Assembly (NCBI GenBank): GCA_964634605.1
Contig: CAZWLJ010000013.1
Span: forward strand, 1 to 58,269
Direction: 5' to 3'
Length of the DNA: 58,269 nucleotides
Source: UPXZ01 sp964634605
GTDB taxonomy: Bacteria; Bacteroidota; Bacteroidia; Bacteroidales; Paludibacteraceae
Shown: positions 9,163 to 17,318 of the stretch, piece after piece
Numbering within the stretch: the stretch's first letter is position 1
Layout: the number at the start of each line of letters is the position of its first letter
Translations under genes and position numbers: made by a program
The notes under the pieces: generated by a model
Seen by the model: the letters and a program-made list of their open reading frames with translations, nothing else
The model's database searches: none
Told to the model about the DNA's origin: nothing

Positions 9163-11253
9163 TTATTTAATGCCGTGACGTATTAGTAAAGCATTAATAT
9201 CCGGCTCTTCGCCCCTGAAACGTTTGTAAAGCACCATAGGATGCTCGCTGCCGCCTTTTTCGAGAATGTTTGTCCTGAAAGAATCTGCGGTTTTCTTATC
9301 AAAAATTCCATTTTTCTGAAAAACGGAGAATGCATCGGCGTCAAGTACCTCAGCCCATTTGTAGCTGTAATAGCCAGCAGCGTATCCTCCTGAAAATATA
9401 TGACTGAAAGTGGGACTCATACCGGTATTGTCAGTGACAGGAATTACCTGTGCGGGAGCCATGGCTTCCTTTTCGAAGGAAATAACGTCGCCTTGAAATG
9501 GATTTTCGAGTGTATGCCATTTCATATCCAGCATACCGAAGCTGAGCTGCCGCAAAGTAAAAATACCGATATTGAAATTTTCGGCGTCTTTAATTTTTTG
9601 TATCAGTTCGGCAGGCATTTTTTCGCCGGTTTCATAGTGCACGGCAAACTGGTCCAGAAATTCCTTCTCCACACCCCAGTTTTCCATAATCTGCGAGGGC
9701 AGTTCGACAAAATCGCGGTAGACACTGGTACCTGAAAGCGACTGATAGGTTGTTTTTGAGAGCATACCGTGAAGTGCATGGCCAAACTCATGGAGCATGG
9801 TGGTAACTTCGTCGAATGTGAGTAAAGCAGGTTTGACAGTTGTTGGCCGGGTGAAGTTCATCACGTTGGTAATATGCGGACGGCTGTCTTTTTTGCCATC
9901 CATCCACTGATCTTTGGTATTGCTCATCCAGGCTCCGGCACGTTTTCCGTCGCGTGGATGGTAATCGGTGTAAAGCACCGCTACAAACCGGCCCTTGCTG
10001 TCGGTTACGTCGTAGGCTTTCACTTCGGGATGATAGACCTGTATTTCAGGATTTTCTTTGAAATTTAGTCCGTACAGCTTATTTGACAACCAGAATATAC
10101 CCTGTTTCACACGTTCGAGTTCGAAATAAGGTTTGAGCATTTCGTCGTTCAGGTTGTACTTTTCGGCTTTTAGTTTTTCGGAATAATAGGACCAGTCCCA
10201 GGGCTGAATTTTAAAATAGGCGCCATTGCGGTCGGCATATTCCTGAACTTCTGCATATTCCTTTTCCGCAACCGGTTTGTAGGCTTCGAGCAGTTTGTTG
10301 AGCAAATCGTACACATTCTCCGGATTTTCAGCCATTCTTTTTCTCAATACATGCTCTGCGTAGTTTTTACTTCCGAGCAGTTTGGCTATCCCGATACGGA
10401 GGTTTCCTATTTTCCTGACATTCTCGCGGTTGTCGTATTCGCCGCCCACCATGCATTTTGTTGAGTTAGCCATGTAAAGTTCGCGACGCAAATCGCGGTT
10501 ATCGGCGTATTTCATTACCGGAGCATAGCTGGTAGTCTTCAGATTAATCAGCCAACCTTCTTTTCCGGCTTTGCGTGCATTTTCAGAAAGCATATCCAGC
10601 ACATCGGCAGGCAGACCTTTCAGCAGTTCGCGGTCAGTAATCAGCATTTCGTATTTATTGGTTTCTTTCAGCGCATTCTGCGAGAAGGTGAGTGTCAGCA
10701 GACTCATTTCTTTGGTCAGTTCGCGGTATTTTTCCTTGTCTTCGTCCGAAAGGTTGGCTCCGTTGCTGGCAAATCCGTCGTAAGTTTCTTCAAGCAACGT
10801 TTTTTGCTCCGGAGTAAGTTTGAGGTTATCTTTCTGCTCATAAACGGCTTTGATACGTGCAAACAACTTTTCGTTCAGGCGGATGTAGTTGCCGTGTTCA
10901 CTCATTTTGGGTGAAAGTTCCTGTGCAAGTTTCTGGAGGTCGTCGGTGGTTTCGGCACCCAGAAGCGCATAAAACGGCGCTGACACCTGCGAAAGCAGTC
11001 TGCCCGATTTATCAAGCGCTACAATTGTATTTTCAAAAGTTGGTACTTTGGGATTGTTTACGATTGCCTCAATCTCTGCTTTATTCAGTTTCATGGCCTC
11101 GTCGAATGCAGGCATGAAATGTTCCAGCTTTATTTCGTTGAACGGAATGGTCTGATGCGGAGTGTTATACGTTTGTAATAATGGATTTGCGGCAAAAATG
11201 CCCGAATTAATTGTCAATGCGGTCATACACACGATTATTTTCTTTTTTATCAT
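9163..11253 (-). CDS. dcp: M3 family metallopeptidase (peptidyl-dipeptidase Dcp-like)
   Basis: A 696-residue zinc peptidase that trims peptides, probably releasing dipeptides from the C-terminus. The zinc motif HEFGH is at 488-492 and the third ligand is probably E517 in ELPSQ. The length and the C-terminal FSHIFSGGYAAGYYSYKWAE block are typical of Dcp/OpdA-type M3 enzymes. A hydrophobic N-terminus (about residues 1-21, ending IFAA) looks like a signal peptide, so it probably acts in the periplasm. It is first in a minus-strand unit with pullulanase and the OPT transporter; the 121-nt gap to pullulanase could hold a weaker internal promoter. Dcp versus oligopeptidase A cannot be settled by eye. 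Confidence 0.85.
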   Translation of the reverse strand: MIKKKIIVCMTALTINSGIFAANPLLQTYNTPHQTIPFNEIKLEHFMPAFDEAMKLNKAEIEAIVNNPKVPTFENTIVALDKSGRLLSQVSAPFYALLGAETTDDLQKLAQELSPKMSEHGNYIRLNEKLFARIKAVYEQKDNLKLTPEQKTLLEETYDGFASNGANLSDEDKEKYRELTKEMSLLTLTFSQNALKETNKYEMLITDRELLKGLPADVLDMLSENARKAGKEGWLINLKTTSYAPVMKYADNRDLRRELYMANSTKCMVGGEYDNRENVRKIGNLRIGIAKLLGSKNYAEHVLRKRMAENPENVYDLLNKLLEAYKPVAEKEYAEVQEYADRNGAYFKIQPWDWSYYSEKLKAEKYNLNDEMLKPYFELERVKQGIFWLSNKLYGLNFKENPEIQVYHPEVKAYDVTDSKGRFVAVLYTDYHPRDGKRAGAWMSNTKDQWMDGKKDSRPHITNVMNFTRPTTVKPALLTFDEVTTMLHEFGHALHGMLSKTTYQSLSGTSVYRDFVELPSQIMENWGVEKEFLDQFAVHYETGEKMPAELIQKIKDAENFNIGIFTLRQLSFGMLDMKWHTLENPFQGDVISFEKEAMAPAQVIPVTDNTGMSPTFSHIFSGGYAAGYYSYKWAEVLDADAFSVFQKNGIFDKKTADSFRTNILEKGGSEHPMVLYKRFRGEEPDINALLIRHGIK

Positions 11254-11322
11254 ATAATTATTTTTTTTACTTTATTTTTCAGATTAATGGATCACCGGAG
11301 GTTTGAAATTAAAAAAACCTGC

Positions 11323-11353
11323 CAAAGTTAGGCACAATTATTCTAATAAACAA
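11323..11353 (-). promoter_or_regulatory. Putative promoter of the M3 peptidase unit
   Basis: Minus-strand -7 box TAACTTTG (11323-11330) is preceded, after exactly 20 nt, by a TTG -33 element (11351-11353). It lies 70 nt upstream of the peptidase start. Confidence 0.5.
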
Positions 11354-11434
11354 CATTTATTCTGGACTTTTAGCAAAATATACTCCTGCTGATTTTCTGC
11401 ATTTTAAGGACTGTAAATTTGGTCAGGCATTTGA

Positions 11435-11467
11435 TTTGATTTAATTAAAAGAAAACACTATTTTTGC
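11435..11467 (+). promoter_or_regulatory. Putative promoter of the CBM9-like gene
   Basis: TTTG at 11435-11438, a 20-nt spacer, then TATTTTTGC at 11459-11467. Both elements and the spacing match the Bacteroidota sigma-70 consensus. The start codon is 28 nt downstream of the -7 box. Confidence 0.65.
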
Positions 11468-11495
11468 ATTCAGCTAACCAACAAAAATTCAAACT

Positions 11496-12146
11496 ATGAA
11501 AAGATTAGAAATCCCGTTTATCGATGCTCTGAATGATGAGCAAATAGATTTTTCTGCCGATTTGCTGACAGAATACGGTTTCAAATCAGTGATAGAAAAA
11601 CTCAACTGGTCCGATCAGTACCCTTACAGACCTATCACTTATTTCTACATCGGAAGGTCTTCAGAGGCGGTTTTCATCAAGTTTGAAGTGAATGGCACCA
11701 TGCTGAAAGCTGTATACACGGACGACCATTCACCTGTACACGAAGACAGTTGCGTGGAGTTTTTCTGCATGCCCGAAGGAGCCGAAAAATACACCAATTT
11801 TGAATTCAACTGCATCGGAACCTGTTCGGCCTCTAGCCGTAAAGGCAGAAATGAAGAAGTTGTGCCTTTTTCGAAAGAGGAAATGGCAACGATTGAACGC
11901 TACGCATCCATGGGCAGAAAGCCTTTTAAGGAAATGGAGGGCATGTTTGAATGGGATCTGACTGTAAAAATACCTTTGAAACTGATGAACATTGACCCCG
12001 GCAATCTGCCCGAAAAAATACTTGGAAACTTTTACAAATGCGCCGATGATACCAATTCAGTTCATTTCGTAAGCTGGGCACCCATACTTACCGAAAATCC
12101 CGATTTTCACCGTCCGGAGTTTTTCGGCGAATTGTATTTTGTATAA
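11496..12146 (+). CDS. CBM9-like carbohydrate-binding family protein
   Basis: A 216-residue protein of the CBM9-like/DUF family seen widely in Bacteroidota beside glycan-degradation genes. The diagnostic part is VHEDSCVEFFCMPEG (about 83-97) followed by YTNFEFNCIGTC, the beta-sandwich core of CBM9-type modules. The C-terminus ends with the family pattern of a PEFFGELYF segment. No signal peptide is visible, so it is probably cytoplasmic unless exported by another route. It has its own strong promoter and is 286 nt upstream of the sulfatase gene. Its ligand and whether it is catalytic are unknown. Confidence 0.75.
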   Translation: MKRLEIPFIDALNDEQIDFSADLLTEYGFKSVIEKLNWSDQYPYRPITYFYIGRSSEAVFIKFEVNGTMLKAVYTDDHSPVHEDSCVEFFCMPEGAEKYTNFEFNCIGTCSASSRKGRNEEVVPFSKEEMATIERYASMGRKPFKEMEGMFEWDLTVKIPLKLMNIDPGNLPEKILGNFYKCADDTNSVHFVSWAPILTENPDFHRPEFFGELYFV

Positions 12147-12305
12147 AAAACATAAGTTCCTGCATGACCCTTTAACTGTAAATTTTTCCGGTTTACATCC
12201 GTAATCATCCGATAAAATCTGCCATAATAAGGGGAATAACAAGTATCAGGCAAATTATTAATGTTTTTTATTAAATTAATAAACGTAAATAAAGTTTTTT
12301 AGGAT

Positions 12306-12314
12306 TATCTTTGT
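12306..12314 (+). promoter_or_regulatory. Putative -7 box upstream of the sulfatase
   Basis: TATCTTTGT matches TAnnTTTGY exactly. It would give a long 5' leader of about 110 nt before the sulfatase start at 12433. No -33 TTTG at the usual distance. Confidence 0.4.
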
Positions 12315-12432
12315 CCATTGAACTGATTTCCGATAAAACATGAAACTGCCATTGAAATATACATTTTACCCGCAAGGAAATGTTTATTGGCATGTTCCAT
12401 CTGTCCTTGATTAAAGTATAAAAAACAAACAG

Positions 12433-13812
12433 ATGAAAAAAACAATTCCCGCCACTCTACTCCTGGCAGCTGTTTCTGCCGCTTCTACAGCACAAACTCA
12501 AAAACCAAACGTCATTTTCATACTGGCTGATGATTTGGGCTATTCCGACATTGAACCGTACGGTCAGGAAAAAATTAAAACACCAAACCTGAACAACATG
12601 GCCCGGAACGGAATTCAATTCATGCAATTCTACTGCGGCACATCGGTCAGCGCACCTTCCAGAGCCAGTTTGCTGACAGGTCTTCATACGGGGCACACTC
12701 ATGTACGCGGCAACAAAGAATATCTTCCGGAAGGACAGGAACCGCTGGGAAACCACCAAACCCTGGGAAATCTGTTTCAAAAAGCCGGATACACCACCGG
12801 AATTTTCGGAAAATGGGGACTTGGATTTCCCGGTTCGGGCTCTGAACCCACAAAAAAAGGATTTGATGAATTTTACGGCTACAACTGCCAGCGCCAGTCG
12901 CACAGCTATTACCCGGAGTGGCTTTGGAAAAACGATGAAAAACAGCCGCTTACAGGCAAAGAATACGCACAGGATTTAATCCACCGCGAAGCATTGAAAT
13001 TTATACAAACCTGTGCCGGAAAACCTTTCTTCGCGTACCTCACCTACACACTCCCTCACGCCGGACTGGAGCAACCCGACGACAGCATTCTGAAGATGTA
13101 CAGCGGAAAAATTTCCGAACCAGGTGCCTTCAAAGGAGCAGGTGATTACGTGCCCACGCCCGAACCAAGAGCCCAGTTTGCGGCAATGGTCACCCGCCTG
13201 GATGCTTACGTGGGCGAAATCAGAAAAATGCTGGAACAACTGGGAATTGCCGAAAATACTCTGCTGATTTTTACCAGCGACAACGGGTCGCACCGGGAAG
13301 GGGGAAATGATCCCGATTTCTTCAACAACGGCCAAACTCTGCGCGGCCTGAAGCGGTCGTTGTACGAAGGTGGAATACGGATACCGATGATTATGGAGTG
13401 GAAAGGAACTATCGCTGCCGGCACAAAAAACGAACTTCCGGCTGCATTCTGGGATTTCATGCCCACATTTGCCCGGCTTACCAATCAGACCGGAAATCCG
13501 AAACAAAAAACCGACGGAATTTCCATACTACCTGCCCTCACCGGAAAAGGTAAACAAAAAAATCACAACTATTTATACTGGGAATTTCATGAAGAAGGCG
13601 GGCGACAGGCTGTAAGGCAGGGCGACCTGAAGCTGGTGAAGCAGCAAATTAAAAGCGGAAAACCAACATTTGAACTCTATAATCTGAAAAACGATCCGCT
13701 TGAAAAAAACAACCTGGCTGCTAACAACACTAAAACAGTCAGAAAACTTAATAAACTCATAGACAAAGCCCACACGCCTTCCCGAATGTTTAATTTTGGA
13801 ATTACGGAATAA
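12433..13812 (+). CDS. Secreted sulfatase, Ser-type formylglycine motif
   Basis: A 459-residue S1-family sulfatase that hydrolyses sulfate esters, probably on polysaccharides or host glycans. A signal peptide (1-20, ending STA) is followed by the metal-binding FILADDLGYSD block (D33, D34). The formylglycine motif is S73-A-P-S-R77, so the catalytic residue is made from Ser and needs an anaerobic radical-SAM maturase (anSME); no such gene is in the window. The GKWGLG block near residue 126 and FTSDNGSH near 280 complete the active site. Its stop is 1 nt from the beta-mannosidase start, so the two are co-translated. Exact substrate is not predictable. Confidence 0.92.
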   Translation: MKKTIPATLLLAAVSAASTAQTQKPNVIFILADDLGYSDIEPYGQEKIKTPNLNNMARNGIQFMQFYCGTSVSAPSRASLLTGLHTGHTHVRGNKEYLPEGQEPLGNHQTLGNLFQKAGYTTGIFGKWGLGFPGSGSEPTKKGFDEFYGYNCQRQSHSYYPEWLWKNDEKQPLTGKEYAQDLIHREALKFIQTCAGKPFFAYLTYTLPHAGLEQPDDSILKMYSGKISEPGAFKGAGDYVPTPEPRAQFAAMVTRLDAYVGEIRKMLEQLGIAENTLLIFTSDNGSHREGGNDPDFFNNGQTLRGLKRSLYEGGIRIPMIMEWKGTIAAGTKNELPAAFWDFMPTFARLTNQTGNPKQKTDGISILPALTGKGKQKNHNYLYWEFHEEGGRQAVRQGDLKLVKQQIKSGKPTFELYNLKNDPLEKNNLAANNTKTVRKLNKLIDKAHTPSRMFNFGITE

Positions 13813-13813
13813 T

Positions 13814-16378
13814 ATGAAACGTAAACTCTTCTTTATTCTGATGCTGATTATACCGGTAATAAACTTTGCACAAATTACAGAAAAAATGAACCTGAATAAC
13901 GACTGGCAATTTTCTGAAAGCGGTAAAAACGACTGGAAAAATGCCGTTGTACCCGGCTCCGTTCAACGGGATTTGATTCGGCTCGGCGAATTGCCCGATC
14001 CTTATTGGGGTACAAACGAAAAACTCGTGCAATGGGTGGAAGATAAAAACTGGGATTTCAAAAAAACATTCATTATCAGCGCCCAACAACTGACTTACGA
14101 CGATGCAATAATTACATTCGGAGGACTGGATACGTATGCCGATGTTTTTCTGAACGGAGCGAAAATTATCAGCGCAGAAAATATGTTTCTGCATTACGAA
14201 ACTTCGGTAAAGAATTTCCTGAAAACAGGCGAAAACACGCTTTACGTCCGTTTTTACACGCCAGCAGAAAAGCTGATGCCTGCTCACATTTCGAGCGGTT
14301 TTGATTATCCGGCCGACAACGACCACCGCCTTCCGCGCATGAGTGTGTACGCCCGTAAAGCACCCTATCATTTCGGCTGGGACTGGGGAATGCGAATGGT
14401 GCAAATCGGCATATGGCGACCTGTGGAATTGACTTTTTACAGTCAGGCAAGGATTGACGATTTTTGGGTGAAACAACTGGATATTACGAAAGAAAAAGCC
14501 GTCCTCGAAAATCAGGTTGAGATTTTTTCCCTTTCGGAAACTCCTCAGAAAGGCACGGTTGAAATTTGTTACGCTCCACAATGGTCGAAATTCACCGAAA
14601 ACACCGTCAAAAAAGAAATCTCGCTCCAAAAAGGTCAAAACAAAATCTACATTCCTCTGGAAATTCAAAATCCAAAACTCTGGATGCCAAGAGACTGGGG
14701 GGAACCGAATTTATATAATTTCTGCGTCAGGTTTTTTGAAGATGGAAAGCTGATTGCCGAGAAGCACCTGAAAACCGGACTTCGGAAGATTGAACTGGTG
14801 CGTGAAAATGACAATGAGGGACAGTCGTTCTATTTCAGGGTTAACGGAATTCCGCTGTTTGCCAAAGGTGCCAACTACATCCCGGGCGAAATCATTAACA
14901 CACAACAGGATAAAACCTATTATGACCGGCTTTTTGAAAATATCACCGCAGCCAATATGAATATGATTCGTGTCTGGGGAGGCGGATTTTACGAGGACGA
15001 TTATTTTTACCATCTTGCCGACGAAAAAGGGATTCTGATATGGCAGGATTTTATGTTTGCCTGCACCACCTATCCGCACGACAGGGCTTTTCTGGAAAAT
15101 GTAGCTCAGGAAGCCGGATACAACATCAAACGACTGCGGAATAATCCGTCTGTAGCCCTCTGGTGCGGCAACAACGAAATAGCCGAAGCACTGAAATACT
15201 GGGGCTGGAATAAGAAATACTCACCCGAAATATTCAACAATTTCAAAGTAGGCTACGACAAATTATTCAGGCAATTGCTTCCGGAAAAAGTAAAAGAACT
15301 TGATCCTGATAAATTTTACGTTCATACTTCGCCCGATACGGCTAACTGGGGCCTTCCCGAAAGCCTGAAACTGGGCGACTCGCACTACTGGGGCGTATGG
15401 TACGGCCGGCAGCCGTTTGAAATTCTGCACGAGCGCGTGCCGCGTTTTATGAGCGAATTTGGATTTCAGGCATTCCCTGAAATGAAAACGATCCGCAGTT
15501 TCGCTGCACCCGATCAATGGTGGCTCGAAAGCGAAACCATGCTCACACACCAGAAAAGCTCCACCGGCAACGACGCCATCAAAGAATATATGGAAAGGTA
15601 TTATCAGATACCCAAAAAGTTCGAAGATTTCGTGTACATTGGTCTGGTGATGCAGGGAAGAGGAATGAGCCTGGGGATGAAAGCTCACCGGCGTAATCGC
15701 CCGTACTGCATGGGTTCGCTCTACTGGCAACTGAACGATAGCTGGCCTGTGGTTTCGTGGGCTGGAATTGACTACTACGGCAACTGGAAAGCGATGCATT
15801 ATCATGCCCGTGATGCTTTCAAACCTCTGAAAATGAACGTTTATGAAGAAAACGGGAAAATCGGTTTTTATACCCTGTCCGACAAGCTTGAGGATGCAAA
15901 CAACCTGAAAATGAGTATCGAGCTCATAAATTTCGAAGGAAAAAGCATCAAAAAAATCAGTAAAATCATTGCAGCAAAAGCAAACAGTTCCGAAAAAGTA
16001 TTGGAATTGAACAGCAACGATTTAATCAACGCTGATGAGCGAAAAAAATGTTTTTTACAGGTAAAACTTTCTGATGAAAAAAACAAACTTACAGACCGGG
16101 AAATTCACTATTTTGAGGTTCCGAAAAATTTAGATTTGCCGGAAACAACCATTCAGAAAAAAATCAAACAGGAAGATGGTAAATATACGGTTACTATTAC
16201 AAGCCGGAAATTAGCCAAAGATATTTTTATCGAAATTCCGGTTCAGGGAGCCCGTTTTTCAGATAATTTCTTTGATTTACTGCCCGGAGAGAAAAAAGTG
16301 GTTACGATTACTTCGCCGGATTTGAAGAAAAACGGTGAAACTGCTATAACTTTGAAACATCTGAGGGAAACGTATTAG
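13814..16378 (+). CDS. Glycoside hydrolase family 2 beta-mannosidase
   Basis: An 854-residue exo-enzyme expected to remove terminal beta-mannose, for example from N-glycan cores or mannans. The ATG at 13814 with a signal peptide (1-19, ending NFA) is preferred; an in-frame TTG six codons upstream is less likely. The N-terminal jelly-roll holds the sugar-binding-type sequence, then an Ig-like domain, then the barrel with RVWGGGFYEDD (about 386-396), acid/base E455 in CGNNE and nucleophile E548 in MSEFGF. These match beta-mannosidases better than beta-galactosidases. It follows the sulfatase by 1 nt. The sulfatase, this enzyme and the hexosaminidase suggest use of sulfated N- or O-glycans. Confidence 0.9.
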   Translation: MKRKLFFILMLIIPVINFAQITEKMNLNNDWQFSESGKNDWKNAVVPGSVQRDLIRLGELPDPYWGTNEKLVQWVEDKNWDFKKTFIISAQQLTYDDAIITFGGLDTYADVFLNGAKIISAENMFLHYETSVKNFLKTGENTLYVRFYTPAEKLMPAHISSGFDYPADNDHRLPRMSVYARKAPYHFGWDWGMRMVQIGIWRPVELTFYSQARIDDFWVKQLDITKEKAVLENQVEIFSLSETPQKGTVEICYAPQWSKFTENTVKKEISLQKGQNKIYIPLEIQNPKLWMPRDWGEPNLYNFCVRFFEDGKLIAEKHLKTGLRKIELVRENDNEGQSFYFRVNGIPLFAKGANYIPGEIINTQQDKTYYDRLFENITAANMNMIRVWGGGFYEDDYFYHLADEKGILIWQDFMFACTTYPHDRAFLENVAQEAGYNIKRLRNNPSVALWCGNNEIAEALKYWGWNKKYSPEIFNNFKVGYDKLFRQLLPEKVKELDPDKFYVHTSPDTANWGLPESLKLGDSHYWGVWYGRQPFEILHERVPRFMSEFGFQAFPEMKTIRSFAAPDQWWLESETMLTHQKSSTGNDAIKEYMERYYQIPKKFEDFVYIGLVMQGRGMSLGMKAHRRNRPYCMGSLYWQLNDSWPVVSWAGIDYYGNWKAMHYHARDAFKPLKMNVYEENGKIGFYTLSDKLEDANNLKMSIELINFEGKSIKKISKIIAAKANSSEKVLELNSNDLINADERKKCFLQVKLSDEKNKLTDREIHYFEVPKNLDLPETTIQKKIKQEDGKYTVTITSRKLAKDIFIEIPVQGARFSDNFFDLLPGEKKVVTITSPDLKKNGETAITLKHLRETY

Positions 16379-16417
16379 TCGGTGATTAGTGACTAGGGAT
16401 TAGTTATTGGTTATTAT

Positions 16418-16465
16418 GTTATTGAGTTATTGAGTTATTGAGTTATTGAGTTATTGAGTTATTGG
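16418..16465 (+). repeat. Tandem array of an 8-bp unit
   Basis: Five exact copies of GTTATTGA plus one with a last-base change, in the 180-nt spacer between the beta-mannosidase and cutC. Confidence 0.95.
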
Positions 16466-16468
16466 GAT

Positions 16469-16503
16469 CTTGGTTCTTGGTTCTTGGCTCTTGGCTCTTG
16501 GCT
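16469..16503 (+). repeat. Tandem array of a 7-bp unit
   Basis: Five copies of CTTGGTT or CTTGGCT directly after the 8-bp array. Copies one and two carry TT, copies three to five CT. It ends 55 nt before the cutC start. Confidence 0.95.
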
Positions 16504-16558
16504 CTTTTGTCTTGATTCCTGGCTCTATTAGTCTTTGTTCTATTAAATCTTACAAAAA

Positions 16559-17311
16559 ATGTACAAACTGGAAATTTGCGCCAATTCAGTGGCGAGTTGC
16601 GTGGAAGCACAAAAGGGAGGGGCTTCGAGGGTTGAACTTTGCGCCGCCATTCCCGAAGGAGGCACAACTCCCTCCTATGGTGAAATAGCGGTAGCCCGCG
16701 AGCTGCTCGATATCAGCCTGCATGTCATTATCCGGCCGCGGGCGGGAGATTTTCTTTATTCCCGAACCGAACATAAAATCATGCTCAAAGACATCGCCAT
16801 TGCCCGTAAACTTGGAGCTGACGGTGTGGTTATCGGCTGTCTGACCCCCGACGGAGATGTGGATATGATCCGTAACAGGGAACTAATAGACGCGGCAAAG
16901 GGCATGAGCGTCACTTTTCACCGGGCTTTCGACATGTGCCGGAATCCGCTTGAAAGCCTCGAAAAAATCATTGAGCTGGGATGCAACAGAATTCTGACTT
17001 CGGGACAACAACCCAAAGCAGAACAGGGCATTGATTTGCTGAAACAACTTGTAATAATTGCAGATAAACGGATTATTATCATGCCCGGAAGCGGCATCAA
17101 CGAAAATAACATCGCATACATTGCACGCGAAACAGGAGCTACCGAATTTCATCTTTCAGCGCGAAGCACCAGGCTAAGTCAGATGCAGTACCGCAACCCG
17201 AACGTATCAATGGGTGGCAAAGGAATTGAAATCAATGAATACGAGCAAAACACCACCGACGCGGTGAAAGTAAACAAAACACTTGAAAATCTTAATAATC
17301 AACTAATATAA
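16559..17311 (+). CDS. cutC: CutC family TIM-barrel protein
   Basis: A 250-residue CutC protein. The family was linked to copper tolerance in E. coli, but its biochemical activity is not established. The whole family core is present: EICANSVASCVEAQKGGASR, then RVELCA near residue 25, IIRPRAGDFLYS near 62-73, DGVVIGCLTPDG near 92, and VTFHRAFDM near 120. No signal peptide, so cytoplasmic. It lies between beta-mannosidase and beta-hexosaminidase, 7 nt from the latter, which argues for a role linked to glycan breakdown here. The tandem arrays upstream are in its leader. Confidence 0.92.
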   Translation: MYKLEICANSVASCVEAQKGGASRVELCAAIPEGGTTPSYGEIAVARELLDISLHVIIRPRAGDFLYSRTEHKIMLKDIAIARKLGADGVVIGCLTPDGDVDMIRNRELIDAAKGMSVTFHRAFDMCRNPLESLEKIIELGCNRILTSGQQPKAEQGIDLLKQLVIIADKRIIIMPGSGINENNIAYIARETGATEFHLSARSTRLSQMQYRNPNVSMGGKGIEINEYEQNTTDAVKVNKTLENLNNQLI

Positions 17312-17318
17312 AATTACT

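Noticed and set aside
13802..14668. A 288-codon open frame antisense to the beta-mannosidase
   Set aside because: Shadow of the GH2 gene, no recognisable protein features.
16418..16503. CRISPR-like array
   Set aside because: Units are 7-8 bp without spacers; these are simple tandem repeats.
16443..16667. Minus-strand open frame rich in NQEPRTKNQ-like residues
   Set aside because: It is the translation of the 7- and 8-bp tandem arrays and overlaps cutC.
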